Source: JAJPXC01 sp964628905
GTDB taxonomy: Bacteria; Bacteroidota; Bacteroidia; Bacteroidales; Muribaculaceae
DNA length: 9,520 nt
Direction: 5' to 3'
Assembly (NCBI GenBank): GCA_964628905.1
Contig: CAZVNS010000051.1
Span: forward strand, 1-9,520
The stretch's first letter is position 1. Every line of letters begins with the position of its first letter. The notes below the pieces were generated by a model. That model was not told the DNA's origin. It saw nothing but the letters and a program-made list of their open reading frames with translations, and made no database searches. Below are positions 1 to 7,687 of the stretch, piece after piece. A program made the translations under genes and the position numbers.

Positions 1-50
1 AGGACCCCAACATTAAAAGTGTTGTGCTCTACCAGCTGAGCTAGCGAATC
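1..50 (-). tRNA. tRNA-Lys (anticodon UUU), 3' end cut by window edge
   Basis: Read on the minus strand, positions 50 to 1 give the first 50 nucleotides of a tRNA. There is a 7-nt acceptor 5' strand GATTCGC, a D arm with GCTC/GAGC around AGCTGGTA, and a 5-bp anticodon stem CAACA/TGTTG. The anticodon loop CTTTTAA has TTT at positions 34-36, so it reads lysine codons. The variable loop follows and the sequence then leaves the window. The T arm, 3' acceptor strand and discriminator base are therefore not visible. The assignment rests on anticodon and arm geometry. Confidence 0.9.
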
Positions 51-86
51 TCCCTAATCGCTCTGACCCTGCGGCCAAAAGCGACG

Positions 87-119
87 CAAAGGTAGCAATT
101 TTTTTTTGAGTTGAGCAAA
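87..119 (-). promoter_or_regulatory. Bacteroidota promoter of tRNA-Lys
   Basis: On the minus strand TTTG (116-119) is followed after 21 nt by TACCTTTG (87-94), matching the Bacteroidota -33/-7 pattern TTTG...TAnnTTTG. Transcription would start near position 80, about 30 nt before the tRNA. The -33 element lies just beyond the stop codon of the SulP gene, so the tRNA can be transcribed independently of it. Confidence 0.75.
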
Positions 120-138
120 TTTTTGACGGATTTTTTGC

Positions 139-1848
139 TCAGTTTTTCTCACTCCGCTGACTATCAGTATCATCGAAGTGCTTGCGGAGGAAGTCGGTGC
201 ATGCCTCGAAGGTGGGGAAGGTGTGGTCGGCGGGTACCACATCGGGTATCACCTTCATCTGTGTGAGCATAAGCATGGGCTGGGGCTGGATGATGGTCAT
301 AAGCACGGTGATGCCGCGGGCTTGCAGGTCGGTGATGGCGGTGCGCATGGCGTAGAGGCCCGACTGGTCCATAAAGTCGACGCGGCGCATGCGTATAATC
401 ACATATTTGACGCCGTCGGGTACGTCCTGCATCACATCCTTGAAGCGGGTGATAGACCCGAAGAACAGGGGACCGTCGAGGCGCTGTATGTAGATGCGGT
501 GCTTGATCGACTCGGGGATGCCGCCCTCGTCGGTCCAGGGGCTCTCCTTGTCGAAGGTGGTCATCTCTTGGGTGGAATATTTCCCCTCGACGATGTCGCC
601 AATGCGCTTCATGAAGAGTACGCAGGCTATGAGCATGCCGATGCCCACGGCTGTGAGCAGGTCGACGAACACGGTGGTGAGGAATACCACCAGCAGCACG
701 AAGGCGTCGGAGCGGGGCACGCGGTGCAGGTCGCGGAAGCCGTCGAAGTCGATGATGCCCCACCCGACGGTGATCAAGATGCCGGCGAGCACCGACAGCG
801 GCACGTAGGCCACCACGGGCCCCAGTCCGTAGAGCACGGCCAAGAGGAAGAGGGCGTGAACCACGCCGCTGAGCTGGGAGTTGCCTCCCGACTTGACGTT
901 GACCACGGTGCGCATCGTTGCGCCGGCGCCTGAGAGTCCGCAGAACAGTCCGGCCATGGCGTTGCCGATGCCTTGCCCCACGAGCTCCTTGTTGGAGTTG
1001 TGGCGCGTCTTGGTGATGTTGTCGGCCACCACCGATGTGAGCAGGGTGTCGATTGATCCCAGGCCGGCAAGCGTCAGGCCGGGGATGATGGCTGACTCAA
1101 ACGCCAGCCCCCAGTCGACCGAGCCGAGCCCTTCGCGCAGGAACACCGGCATAGGCATGCCCGGCGGTATCTGCCCGATGCACATGCTCATGTCGAGGTT
1201 GAAGCACAGCGACACAAGGCTCATCACTATCAGTGCCACGAGTGTCGAGGGGAGTCGCTTCGATATCTTGGGCATCAGGGCTACGATGAGGATTGTGCCC
1301 AGCCCCAAGCCGAGGGCCACGAGCGACACGCCTGAGGCGATACGCTCGGGGAACTGGGTGATCATGTCGACCACCAGCACCGGCGACTTCTGCCCGATCA
1401 GGGGGTAGATCTGTTGCAGGATGATGATCACGCCGATACCGCTCATGAAGCCCGACAGCACCGGGTGGGGAATGTAGCGCACATACTTGCCGATGCGGAT
1501 TACACCGAAGAGTATCTGGAACAGGCCGCAGCAGATGCCCGCCAGCGACAGGGCCACTATCACTGTGGCGATGTTGCCCGACGACGAGGCCCACGCGGCT
1601 GAGATAATGCCTGCCGTCACTACGGTCATCGGGCCCGTGGGCCCGCTAATCTGTGTGTGGGTGCCACCGAACACGGCGGCGAAAAAGCCAAGGAAGATGG
1701 CGCCTATCAGTCCGGCGAGGGCGCCGATGCTGCCGGCGTTGGGGTCGCTGATGCCGCCGAAGGCTTGGATGCCGAATGCTAAAGCCAGCGGGAGCGCAAC
1801 CACGCCTGCGGTGATGCCTCCGAAGAGGTCCCCTTTAAGATTTCTCAT
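139..1848 (-). CDS. SulP/SLC26 family anion transporter with STAS domain, BicA-like
   Basis: Inner-membrane anion transporter of 569 residues. The N-terminal two thirds (about 5-415) is a chain of hydrophobic segments. It carries SulP motifs: the opening GDLFGGITAGVVALP, QISGPTGPMTVV (residues 66-77), and KELVGQGIGNAMAG (287-300) followed by a Gly/Ala-rich stretch ending in TMRT. A cytoplasmic STAS domain spans about 450-558, with VDFMDQSG at 490-497 as its conserved loop. The Asp267-x3-Thr271 spacing in GSIDTLLTS and the SGPTGPM motif resemble cyanobacterial BicA, where the equivalent Asp/Thr pair helps bind sodium. Na+-coupled bicarbonate uptake is thus a reasonable inference, but sulfate or another anion cannot be excluded. 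No in-frame ATG was seen shortly upstream, and MRNLKGDL is a usual SulP start. The gene has its own promoter at 1980-2010 and a leader of about 125 nt. No associated enzyme lies next to it. Confidence 0.93.
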   Translation of the reverse strand: MRNLKGDLFGGITAGVVALPLALAFGIQAFGGISDPNAGSIGALAGLIGAIFLGFFAAVFGGTHTQISGPTGPMTVVTAGIISAAWASSSGNIATVIVALSLAGICCGLFQILFGVIRIGKYVRYIPHPVLSGFMSGIGVIIILQQIYPLIGQKSPVLVVDMITQFPERIASGVSLVALGLGLGTILIVALMPKISKRLPSTLVALIVMSLVSLCFNLDMSMCIGQIPPGMPMPVFLREGLGSVDWGLAFESAIIPGLTLAGLGSIDTLLTSVVADNITKTRHNSNKELVGQGIGNAMAGLFCGLSGAGATMRTVVNVKSGGNSQLSGVVHALFLLAVLYGLGPVVAYVPLSVLAGILITVGWGIIDFDGFRDLHRVPRSDAFVLLVVFLTTVFVDLLTAVGIGMLIACVLFMKRIGDIVEGKYSTQEMTTFDKESPWTDEGGIPESIKHRIYIQRLDGPLFFGSITRFKDVMQDVPDGVKYVIIRMRRVDFMDQSGLYAMRTAITDLQARGITVLMTIIQPQPMLMLTQMKVIPDVVPADHTFPTFEACTDFLRKHFDDTDSQRSEKN

Positions 1849-1979
1849 TGCTGTAACGAAATTGTACCTAATTACTATATTTTACCTATATCGTCTTATT
1901 GTTGCGGTCGTCTACCACTCGATGATTACGCTTCTACAGAACATTCGAGCGGACTATGTTTGGCCAATTTTTCGGGCAG

Positions 1980-2010
1980 CAAAAGTAGCTATTTTTGCCG
2001 TTTTATCAAA
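1980..2010 (-). promoter_or_regulatory. Promoter of the SulP transporter gene
   Basis: The minus strand carries TTTG (2007-2010), exactly 19 nt, then TACTTTTG (1980-1987). This is a full match to the Bacteroidota -33/-7 consensus with standard spacing. The start of transcription would be near 1973, leaving a leader of about 125 nt before the ATG at 1848. I saw only a weak CTCGA/TCGAG pairing in this leader and no recognisable riboswitch. The promoter implies that the transporter is expressed separately from the upstream hydrolase gene. Confidence 0.75.
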
Positions 2011-2075
2011 GTAACCGGGTTTATTTTTAAGGACAGCCGCATCTCTCCCTCTGGTTTCTCATCCTCGGGGCGCAG

Positions 2076-2834
2076 TCAATTGTCGTTGGGCTTGTCCTCG
2101 GGCCAAGGAGTTACGGCAACTGGGGTAGGGGCTTCGGAGGCTAAAACCTGGTTGATGACCGCGAGGACGGCGGGCTCCATCACGGCGGTGTAGCCTGCGA
2201 GGTTGGGGTGGAGGCGGTCGTCGCTGTACTCGGCGATGATGCCACCCTCGGAGTCTACCAGTGGTGTGTAGTAGTCGACCATAGTTACGGAGCGGTCGGC
2301 ACACATCTGCTTGAGCGCGTCGTTGTAGCCCACAACGAGTTGGCCAAGCCCTTGGAGTTCAGGCTTCCACGGTGCGTAGTTGGTGGGCAAAGTTGCGCCT
2401 ACGATAGGTATTATGCCGTTGGCACGGGCCAGGTCGACCATCGAAGCTACGTTGTCGACGATGTATGGGATGTCGATTGGGCCGTTGTTGCCTGCAAGGT
2501 CGTTGATACCGGCGCAGATCACCACGGCACGGGGGTGCAGGTCGACCACATCGGCCATAAAGCGGCATAGCATCTGTGAGGTCACTTGCCCTGAAATGCC
2601 GCGGCCGGCGAAGTTGTGCTTGTCGAAGAATTCGGGACGAAACTGGTACCAGAAATCGGTAATTGAGTTGCCCATGAACACAACGTCGGGCTTAGTGGTC
2701 AACTCGCTGTTGGCCTGGGCGTAGCGTTCGTGCTTTGCCCAGTCGTGCCGCTCACTTTCATTGGTCTGTGCGGCAGCCGCTGTGCCTGCCATTAAGCAGA
2801 CGAGCAGGGTGGCGCATAATTTTGAATTTTTCAT
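2076..2834 (-). CDS. Secreted SGNH/GDSL-family hydrolase (esterase/acetylesterase-like)
   Basis: A 252-residue protein with a cleavable signal peptide: MKNSK, then a hydrophobic stretch to about residue 22 ending in TAAAAQ. It is expected in the periplasm or outside the cell. All SGNH blocks are visible: block I GNSITDFW (Ser57 as nucleophile), block II GRGISGQ (Gly79), block III GINDLAG (Asn111) and block V DDRLHP (Asp206 and His209). The GNSIT variant of block I is common in Bacteroidota relatives of platelet-activating-factor acetylhydrolase-like and carbohydrate acetylesterase enzymes. The real substrate, probably an ester on a glycan or lipid, cannot be read from the sequence. It starts 28 bp after the stop of the UvrA2-type gene and I saw no promoter between them, so the two are probably cotranscribed. 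There is no functional link I can name between the two products. Confidence 0.9.
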   Translation of the reverse strand: MKNSKLCATLLVCLMAGTAAAAQTNESERHDWAKHERYAQANSELTTKPDVVFMGNSITDFWYQFRPEFFDKHNFAGRGISGQVTSQMLCRFMADVVDLHPRAVVICAGINDLAGNNGPIDIPYIVDNVASMVDLARANGIIPIVGATLPTNYAPWKPELQGLGQLVVGYNDALKQMCADRSVTMVDYYTPLVDSEGGIIAEYSDDRLHPNLAGYTAVMEPAVLAVINQVLASEAPTPVAVTPWPEDKPNDN

Positions 2835-2862
2835 ATTGTAAAATGATTGGTTAACAATGATT

Positions 2863-5355
2863 TCAGATAAATCGGGCGGTGACGCTTTCGGCCGATGCGG
2901 CTATGTCGGCTTGGGTGCCGGAGGCTACGATGCGTCCGCCGGTGTCACCTCCGCCGGGTCCCATGTCAATGATATAGTTGGCGTTGCGTATCACGTCGAG
3001 GTCGTGCTCGATCACAATCAGTGTAGCACCGTTGTCGAGCAGGAGCTTGAACACCTCAAGCAGCTTTTTCACGTCGAGGGGGTGTAAGCCGATGGTGGGT
3101 TCATCGAATATGAACACACTGTCGGTCTGCTCACGACCCATCTCCGATGCCAACTTAAGGCGCTGTGCCTCACCTCCGGAGAGGCTTGTAGTGGCTTCGC
3201 CAAGAGTGAGATAGCCAAGTCCGAGCTCGTCAAGAGTGCTGATGCGTGAAGCTACAGTCTTAAAGCTTGAGCATATGGGTATGGCCTTGTGGATGTCGGT
3301 GGCCATGATTTGGGGCATGGTGAACTCGGCTCCGTTTTTGCCGTGGCAGTGTATCAGCCATGCGTCAGTGGAGTAACGGCTGCCGTGACATTCGGGGCAG
3401 GGGATGTCCACGTCGGGTAGGAATTGCACGTCGAGGCTCACTTGCCCGATGCCGTCGCACACTGGACAGCGCAACTTACCGGTGTTGTAGGAGAAGTCGC
3501 CTGCCTTCAGCCCGTGCTCCTTGGCGTCAGGCGTGCGGGCAAATATCTTGCGCAACTCATCGTGAACGTTGGCGTAGGTGGCCACAGTTGAGCGCACGTT
3601 GGCACCGATTGGCGTTGAGTCGATTAGGTTCACATGTGAGATGCCGTCGGCAGTGATGCTCTTGACGTGGTCGGGCAGCTTTTTACCATCGAGTTTGGCC
3701 TGAAGGGCTGGCACCAGGCTCTCCAGCACCATCGTAGTCTTGCCCGAGCCTGACACGCCGGTCACTACCGTGAGTCGCCCCTTGGGTATCTCCACTTCGA
3801 GCGGTTTCACGGTGTGGATGGCGTCGGTGGTCATGGCGATACGTCCCAGGGCGAACATATCCTTAGGCTCGACCCGCGGTATCACTCGGGTCACCTCCTT
3901 GCCTGAGAGGAACGGGCCGATTAGCGATTGCTTATCCCGCTCAATCTCTGGTATTGTGCCTTGTGCAAGCACTTTACCGCCGTCAGAGCCTGCTCCCGGA
4001 CCCATCTCTATCACCCAGTCGGCATGGCTCAAAATCTGAGTATCATGGTCGACGAGAAGCACTGAATTGCCGTCGGCCACAAGGTCGTCCATCACACCGG
4101 TAAGTCCAGTGATATTAGCGGGATGCAAGCCGATTGAAGGCTCGTCGAGCACATACAGCACCCCGGTGGTACGGTTGCGCACGGCGCGGGCCAGCTGCAT
4201 GCGCTGTCGCTCGCCGGTCGAGAGCGTTGAGGCCGCACGGTCAAGGCTCAGGTAGCCAAGACCTAAGTCGACCAGTCGGCGCGAGGTCGACAGGAATGAG
4301 TCGCAGATACTTTTGGCCATCGGACGCATCTCCTCGGGCAGCGTGGCAGGCACATGGCGCACCCATTCGATGCATCGGTCGAGAGTCATCTCGCACACCT
4401 TGTCGAGGCCGATGCCGTCGATGCGCGGCGTGCGGGCCTCCTCCGACAGGCGGGTGCCGTGACAAGCGGGGCACACGTCGCTGCGCAGAAATTTCTCCAC
4501 GCGTTTCATCCCCTTCTCGTCGGTGACCTTGGCCAAAGCGTTCTCCACGGTGTGCACGGCGTTGTAGTAGGTGAAGTCGAGTTCCGTGGCCACGTTGGAG
4601 TTTTTGGCCTTGTAAAATATATGTTTCTTTTCGGCCGGGCCGTTGAACACTATATCACGCTCCTTCGGGGTTAGTTGATTGAACGGCACATCGGTACGCA
4701 CACCCATCGCGCGGCACACGTCAGTCATCAGCGACCACATCAGCGAGTTCCATGGCGCCACGGCCCCCTCGTCGATAGTCTTCGTTTCGTCGGGCACCAG
4801 CGTTGAGCGGTCGACCACCATTATCGTGCCGATGCCTCCACAGGTTTTGCACGCCCCGGCGCTGTTAAACGCCAGATCCTCAGCCCCTGGGCCGTAGAAG
4901 TGATTACCACAATTTTCGCATATCAGCTCATGCTCAGCCGCCACGTCGAGCGACGGCGCATGATAGTGGTCGCACTTGGGGCACCGGTGCGACGCCAAGC
5001 GCGAGAACATCAGTCGCAGACTGTTGAGCAGCTCCGTGCCCGTACCGAAAGTGCTACGTATGCCCGGCACACCCGGACGCTGGTGCAGCGCCAGAGCCGC
5101 CGGCACGTAAAGCACCTCGTAGACGTCGGCGTGAGTAGCCTGCGTCATGCGGCGGCGCGTGTAGGTCGACAGCGCCTCCAGATAGCGGCGCGACCCCTCG
5201 GCGTAAACCACGCCTAAGGCCAACGACGACTTACCTGAGCCTGACACCCCGGCCACGCCCACGATCTCACCGAGCGGTATATCGACATCTATATTCTTGA
5301 GGTTGTGCACCTTGGCTCCTCTCACTTCAATTTTGTTAGGGCCTTTCGCAGACAT
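2863..5355 (-). CDS. uvrA2: UvrA2-type excinuclease ABC ATPase lacking the UvrB-binding domain
   Basis: A soluble tandem ABC ATPase of the UvrA family, 830 residues from the chosen start MSAKGPNK. Module 1 has Walker A GVSGSGKSS (36-44), signature LSTGERQR (378-385) and Walker B VLYVLDEPSIGLH (399-411). Module 2 has Walker A GVSGSGKTT (533-541), signature LSGGEAQR (725-732) and Walker B FIFDEPTIGLH (748-758). Zinc-type cysteine pairs occur at 125/128 with 146/149, 169/172 with 295/298, and 630/633 with 653/656; the last has the classic C-x2-C-x19-C-x2-C spacing. Between the first CPKC and the FNSAGAC segment there are only about 45 residues, against well over 100 in canonical UvrA of about 940 residues. 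The UvrB-binding domain thus appears to be missing, as in UvrA2 proteins tied to DNA-damage tolerance or resistance to DNA-binding drugs. An in-frame ATG 13 codons upstream (5394) lies outside the predicted transcript and was not used. Confidence 0.93.
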   Translation of the reverse strand: MSAKGPNKIEVRGAKVHNLKNIDVDIPLGEIVGVAGVSGSGKSSLALGVVYAEGSRRYLEALSTYTRRRMTQATHADVYEVLYVPAALALHQRPGVPGIRSTFGTGTELLNSLRLMFSRLASHRCPKCDHYHAPSLDVAAEHELICENCGNHFYGPGAEDLAFNSAGACKTCGGIGTIMVVDRSTLVPDETKTIDEGAVAPWNSLMWSLMTDVCRAMGVRTDVPFNQLTPKERDIVFNGPAEKKHIFYKAKNSNVATELDFTYYNAVHTVENALAKVTDEKGMKRVEKFLRSDVCPACHGTRLSEEARTPRIDGIGLDKVCEMTLDRCIEWVRHVPATLPEEMRPMAKSICDSFLSTSRRLVDLGLGYLSLDRAASTLSTGERQRMQLARAVRNRTTGVLYVLDEPSIGLHPANITGLTGVMDDLVADGNSVLLVDHDTQILSHADWVIEMGPGAGSDGGKVLAQGTIPEIERDKQSLIGPFLSGKEVTRVIPRVEPKDMFALGRIAMTTDAIHTVKPLEVEIPKGRLTVVTGVSGSGKTTMVLESLVPALQAKLDGKKLPDHVKSITADGISHVNLIDSTPIGANVRSTVATYANVHDELRKIFARTPDAKEHGLKAGDFSYNTGKLRCPVCDGIGQVSLDVQFLPDVDIPCPECHGSRYSTDAWLIHCHGKNGAEFTMPQIMATDIHKAIPICSSFKTVASRISTLDELGLGYLTLGEATTSLSGGEAQRLKLASEMGREQTDSVFIFDEPTIGLHPLDVKKLLEVFKLLLDNGATLIVIEHDLDVIRNANYIIDMGPGGGDTGGRIVASGTQADIAASAESVTARFI

Positions 5356-5382
5356 TTGATATTGCTTTATTGTTACAATGCG

Positions 5383-5390
5383 CAAAATTA
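5383..5390 (-). promoter_or_regulatory. -7 promoter element of the UvrA2-type gene; decides its start codon
   Basis: TAATTTTG on the minus strand (5383-5390) matches TAnnTTTG. No TTTG lies at the usual -33 distance, so the promoter may be weaker or activator-dependent. Transcription would begin near 5377. The in-frame ATG at 5394 would then lie upstream of the RNA start, which favours the ATG at 5355 with a leader of about 20 nt. Confidence 0.6.
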
Positions 5391-5440
5391 ACAAATCACA
5401 CGCCTATTTGACCCTGTAAGCGTGATTTTTTAAAGAATAT

Positions 5441-5457
5441 TGATGATTGTGTCATCA
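5441..5457. repeat. Small perfect inverted repeat in the divergent promoter region
   Basis: TGATGA (5441-5446) and TCATCA (5452-5457) form a perfect 6-bp inverted repeat around TTGTG. It lies between the divergent promoters of the UvrA2-type gene and the glycosyltransferase gene (gap 5356-5588). It could be an operator for a dimeric regulator, but a repeat this short also occurs by chance in AT-rich DNA. Confidence 0.3.
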
Positions 5458-5526
5458 GTTAGCGGTATCAGATCAACGTCGTATCAAATCTTCTCAGGTT
5501 GCTATGTATATGTAAATTTTAATGCT

Positions 5527-5534
5527 TATCTTTG
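5527..5534 (+). promoter_or_regulatory. -7 promoter element of the phospho-sugar transferase gene
   Basis: TATCTTTG followed by C is an ideal Bacteroidota -7 element. The best -33 candidate, GTTG at 5498-5501, is 25 nt away, longer than usual. Transcription would start near 5541, leaving about 48 nt before the ATG at 5589. Confidence 0.65.
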
Positions 5535-5588
5535 CATTCCGGTTGCGTCCTCATTGGATTTTCTGCAGGTACAACCCACTGACATTAT

Positions 5589-6539
5589 ATGATTTATGGT
5601 ATAATTGTTGCCCTTCTATTTGCTCTTGAACTGGCTTACATAAAGTTTGCCGGTTGGGCTAACGTGATTGATAGACCCAATCAACGGTCGTCGCATTCAG
5701 CGGTGACATTGCGGGGCGGGGGAGTGGTATTCCTCTTTGGCATATGGTTATATGAGGCATTTTTCGGGATAAATTACGAGTGGTTTGTAGCCGGGTTGAC
5801 ATTAGCCGGAGTGGTGAGCTTTATAGATGACAACCATGAGTTGTCCAAATCGTTGAGGTTGATTGTGCAGGTTGTGGCGATGTTGTTTATGTTCTATCAA
5901 TTAGACGTATACTCTATTTATGCGTGGCCTATTGGGTTGTTGGCTCTTATTGTGTGTGTTGGTATAGTCAATGCCTACAATTTCATGGATGGAATCAACG
6001 GTATAACTGCCGGGTATTCAATAGCGGTGCTTCTACCGTTGATATATCTCAACTATCGACTTGATTTTGTGTCTATGCCGTTGCTTTATGTTACGGGGTT
6101 GTCGCTATTGGTGTTCTGCGTCTTCAATTTCCGCAAGCGCGCCATTTGTTTTGCTGGTGATGTCGGTTCAATAACAATAGCTTTCATATTGTTGTTTGCG
6201 ATAGCACGGTTGATACTCAAGACGGGAGATTACGCATATTTGGCGTTGTTGCTTGTATATGGTGTAGATTCAGTACTAACGATATGCCATCGCATCATGC
6301 TCCACGAGAATATTTTCCAGGCTCACCGAAAGCATGCTTACCAATTGATGGCCAATGAGCTGTGCATGTCGCATGTCAGAGTGTCGTTGATTTACGCATG
6401 TGTGCAGTTGGCGATTTCGGCAGGAATGATATTCTGCCCGTTCAATCACCACTTATATTTAATAGGTATGGTGATATTACTTGTGGCTTTATACATATTT
6501 TTTATGAAACGCAACTACCATCTCTACAAAGGGGAATGA
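5589..6539 (+). CDS. WecA/MraY-family undecaprenyl-phosphate phospho-sugar transferase (GT4)
   Basis: A polytopic inner-membrane enzyme of 316 residues from the family that moves a sugar-1-phosphate (usually GlcNAc or a related HexNAc) from a UDP-sugar to undecaprenyl phosphate, the first step of O-antigen, capsule or similar glycan assembly. Family motifs are in order: DRPNQRSSH (28-36), the RGGG turn (42-45), IDD (79-81), NAYNFMDGING (128-138, with Asp134), FAGDVGS (188-194, with Asp191), and the cytoplasmic HRKH motif (246-249) that marks UDP-HexNAc users such as WecA and WbpL. About ten hydrophobic segments fill the rest. No other glycan gene lies in the window, so it is an orphan here. 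Its codon use is AT-richer than its neighbours, which fits a transferred surface-polysaccharide gene. The sugar cannot be told from the sequence. It has its own promoter and ends in a hairpin terminator. Confidence 0.92.
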   Translation: MIYGIIVALLFALELAYIKFAGWANVIDRPNQRSSHSAVTLRGGGVVFLFGIWLYEAFFGINYEWFVAGLTLAGVVSFIDDNHELSKSLRLIVQVVAMLFMFYQLDVYSIYAWPIGLLALIVCVGIVNAYNFMDGINGITAGYSIAVLLPLIYLNYRLDFVSMPLLYVTGLSLLVFCVFNFRKRAICFAGDVGSITIAFILLFAIARLILKTGDYAYLALLLVYGVDSVLTICHRIMLHENIFQAHRKHAYQLMANELCMSHVRVSLIYACVQLAISAGMIFCPFNHHLYLIGMVILLVALYIFFMKRNYHLYKGE

Positions 6540-6565
6540 CGGCACATTAGAAGATGGGGTCTAAG

Positions 6566-6601
6566 AGCAAGCGAGCTTGGCCGGGGCCGGGCTCGCTTGC
6601 T
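6566..6601. terminator. Hairpin between convergent genes, probable bidirectional terminator
   Basis: AGCAAGCGAGC (6566-6576) and GCTCGCTTGCT (6591-6601) are a perfect 11-bp inverted repeat around a 14-nt loop. The loop itself contains self-complementary GGCC/CCGG blocks. It sits 26 bp after the plus-strand transferase stop and 18 bp before the end of the minus-strand hydrolase gene. There is no clear U-tract on either side, so the terminator role is inferred from its strength and place. Confidence 0.7.
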
Positions 6602-6619
6602 ATGTGGGTAGGGTAGGGG

Positions 6620-7561
6620 TTAGAGGTGCTGGTCGAAGAGCCAGGCGCGGGCGGCGGAGTTGCGGTAGGCGTAGTCGAAGGAGTACATGTGCTCGTTGGC
6701 GGGGTTGACTTCGACGCCGTCGGGCACTACTGATCCGGGCTCAAACTGGAAGATGTTGACAGCTGCGCCTTTGCCGAGCATTGTGGCGGCCAGCTCGTCC
6801 TGGCGTGCCTGGGGGAGTTTGGCGCTCCATTCGGCGTAGGTGTAGTGGATGCCTTCTTTGCGGGCTGCTTCCTCGAGTGGTTCAAGGCATGGGTAGGCTT
6901 TGCCCTGCTCTCCGGAGATGAAGTAGATGAATTTGTGCTTAACCAGGGAGTCAAACCGGGCTTTGTCCCAATGCGAGTCGACGAAGATGGCGGCGGCGAA
7001 CATCTTGGGATATGCTACGTCGAAGTACACCGAGAGCATGCCTCCCATCGACTGGCCTGTGGTGTAGATGCGGTCGGTGTCGATCGGCAGTTCTGAGTTG
7101 AGCGAGTTGAGCAGGCGCATCACTATGTCGACTTCGTCAGAGATTTGGTATTGGTCGTTGACGGTGACGGTGGTGAACTGTGGCACAAGCACGTAGCAGG
7201 GGTGCTCGGCTTGCCACTGGTCTGTGATCCACACTTGGGCGCCTTCTTTTGAGGCGGGGAGGGTCACATCTTCGCCCACGGTGGTGGCGTCGCCCATGAA
7301 GAGCACCAGCGGGTAGGTCTTGGTGGTGTCTACGTTGGCGGGAGTGAAGAGGTTGTACTTCAGGGTTTTACCAGTTTTGGCATCGGCGTATTCGAGCTGT
7401 TGGAAGTTGGGGGCGAGGTTCTGCGCCTGGGCTTCCTTGACGGAGTCGGCCGCTGAGGCTTCACTTGATGATTGTTTGTCTGATTTACAGGAGATTGCGG
7501 CCATCGGCAGTGCGCAAGCAATAGCGATGTACATCAATGGCTTAGTGCTAAGTCGGTTCAT
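6620..7561 (-). CDS. Lipoprotein alpha/beta hydrolase (putative peptidase/esterase)
   Basis: A 313-residue exported lipoprotein. MNRLSTK, a hydrophobic stretch and the lipobox-like AAIS-Cys25 make a type II signal peptide, followed by a polar Ser/Lys/Asp-rich linker to about residue 50. The rest is an alpha/beta hydrolase: GQSMGG at 169-174 gives the nucleophile elbow with Ser171, and His291 in NEHMYSFDY is a plausible catalytic His. The acid residue is unclear, since the expected region reads SGEQGKAY rather than a GxxD motif. The fold and size resemble the predicted peptidase/PHB-depolymerase-like esterases common in Bacteroidota, so an esterase on plant-type glycans or a peptidase are both possible. 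The reading frame continues open 139 codons upstream to 7978, but that part precedes a complete signal peptide and runs over a terminator, so it was rejected. A Met 9 codons upstream (7588) is an alternative. No clear -7 promoter element was found upstream. Confidence 0.88.
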   Translation of the reverse strand: MNRLSTKPLMYIAIACALPMAAISCKSDKQSSSEASAADSVKEAQAQNLAPNFQQLEYADAKTGKTLKYNLFTPANVDTTKTYPLVLFMGDATTVGEDVTLPASKEGAQVWITDQWQAEHPCYVLVPQFTTVTVNDQYQISDEVDIVMRLLNSLNSELPIDTDRIYTTGQSMGGMLSVYFDVAYPKMFAAAIFVDSHWDKARFDSLVKHKFIYFISGEQGKAYPCLEPLEEAARKEGIHYTYAEWSAKLPQARQDELAATMLGKGAAVNIFQFEPGSVVPDGVEVNPANEHMYSFDYAYRNSAARAWLFDQHL

Positions 7562-7574
7562 AATGTATAATTGA

Positions 7575-7591
7575 ATAATGGTTACCATTAT
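7575..7591. repeat. Perfect inverted repeat in the leader of the lipoprotein hydrolase
   Basis: ATAATGG (7575-7581), TTA, CCATTAT (7585-7591) is a perfect 7-bp inverted repeat, 13 bp before the ATG at 7561. In RNA a 3-nt loop hairpin here would sit over the ribosome-binding region. In DNA it would look like a dimeric operator. Both roles are inference. Confidence 0.4.
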
Positions 7592-7687
7592 ATAATGTTT
7601 TAACCGTATGAATTGTTTAAAGAACGTTACCGCGCCGAAAATTGTTATATAGATGCAGGGGCTCAAATACACCCCTTTGGGAATTCT

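Noticed and set aside
1..138. tRNA-Lys as an integration site of a mobile element
   Set aside because: No integrase, no repeated tRNA 3' end and no mobile genes are visible; the 3' half of the tRNA is outside the window.
113..140. GAGCAAA/TTTGCTC inverted repeat at the SulP stop as a terminator
   Set aside because: The stem is 7 bp and AT-rich, lacks a following U-run on the minus strand, and overlaps the -33 element of the tRNA promoter; too weak to call.
178..933. Long open frame on the plus strand beneath the SulP gene (251 codons)
   Set aside because: Its translation is rich in His, Gly, Asp and Val without motifs, and it lies antisense to a clearly coding SulP gene; it is a by-product of GC-rich codon use.
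5356..5394. Upstream ATG at 5394 as start of the UvrA2-type gene
   Set aside because: A -7 element at 5383-5390 puts the RNA start downstream of this ATG, and UvrA homology begins after the ATG at 5355.
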